From assembly GCA_027057985.1 (NCBI GenBank), contig JALUTJ010000079.1, positions 1 to 6,167 of the forward strand: 6,167 bases of DNA, written 5' to 3'. The notes beneath the pieces are model-generated. The model made no database searches, was not told where the DNA came from, and saw nothing but the letters and a program-made list of their open reading frames with translations. Shown here one piece after another: positions 5,971 through 6,167 of this stretch. The position numbers were made by a program, and so were the translations under genes. The stretch comes from Chromatiales bacterium (GTDB lineage Bacteria > Pseudomonadota > Gammaproteobacteria > UBA6429 > Thiohalophilaceae). How positions within the stretch are numbered: position 1 is the first letter of the stretch; each line of letters starts with the position of its first letter.

Positions 5971-6167
5971 GCCTGCTCCATATTGCGAAATTCATCGATA
6001 CTGATGATTTTCTGCTGTTGCTGATCCCAGAGTATATATTTGAAGGAGCTGGCAACATCACGCAGGCGAATACGAAAAACATCTTCAAACAGGTGAGCAT
6101 ATTCGCGGTGACAGGCTGCAAGGTTATAGTTGGGAATACTGGCCGAGAGGTGATGAATATGATGATA
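5967..6167 (-). CDS. Fatty acid desaturase, C-terminal part (5' end outside window)
   Basis: The last 66 codons of a gene entering from the right edge; the stop TGA is at 5969-5967. The visible peptide starts [21 protein letters not shown] is the third histidine box (HxxHH) that helps bind the di-iron centre in membrane fatty acid desaturases, and SxxIPNYNL plus the later Cys-His pair are typical of the DesA-like acyl-lipid or acyl-CoA branch. The tail continues [20 protein letters not shown] and ends FRNMEQA. The enzyme would insert a cis double bond into membrane fatty acids with O2 and an electron donor; the position of the bond cannot be judged. The first two histidine boxes and membrane helices lie beyond 6167. 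The stop overlaps the rimO GTG start by 4 bp, and the rimO GGAG sits in its last codons, so the two are probably translationally coupled. Confidence 0.85.
   Translation of the reverse strand, partial: YHHIHHLSASIPNYNLAACHREYAHLFEDVFRIRLRDVASSFKYILWDQQQQKIISIDEFRNMEQA

Overview
This window looks like an ordinary chromosomal segment of a gammaproteobacterium. That placement is an inference from protein style, gene content and the dispersed intergenic repeats; no marker gene fixes the genus. It holds four complete genes (a pteridine reductase, a MidA-type methyltransferase, uppP and rimO). Two more genes are cut by the window edges: the C-terminal part of a chemoreceptor on the left and the C-terminal part of a fatty acid desaturase on the right. 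There are no tRNA or rRNA genes, CRISPR arrays, insertion sequences or phage genes.

Layout. Positions 1-1284 (+) carry the last transmembrane segment, HAMP and signalling domains of a methyl-accepting chemotaxis protein. It converges on a pteridine reductase of the short-chain dehydrogenase family (2061-1306, -), with a small inverted repeat between them. The reductase is divergent from a MidA/NDUFAF7-type methyltransferase (2123-3331, +), with 61 bp between the start codons. A 501-bp gene-free stretch (3332-3832) follows, filled with hairpin-forming repeats. Then come uppP (3833-4639, +) behind a recognisable promoter and, convergent with a 2-bp gap, rimO (5970-4642, -). The rimO GTG start overlaps the stop of the desaturase gene (5967 to beyond 6167, -) by 4 bp, so these two are probably co-transcribed and translationally coupled.

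How the genes fit together. They do not form one pathway. UppP recycles the undecaprenyl carrier for peptidoglycan and other envelope polymers, RimO methylthiolates ribosomal protein S12, the pteridine reductase serves pterin or folate metabolism, and the desaturase adjusts membrane lipid unsaturation. The chemoreceptor is the only signalling gene.

The most interesting part is the gap 3332-3832. It contains a GTCAGACT palindrome, two near-identical 26-nt hairpins in direct orientation on either side of a 113-bp composite palindrome, a third related hairpin in the opposite orientation, and two short GCAGAG-type motifs. This looks like an accumulation of REP-like or miniature non-autonomous elements. 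One hairpin is followed by a T-tract on the minus strand and could end leftward transcripts arriving from rimO. I see no convincing evidence of a new multi-gene system here.
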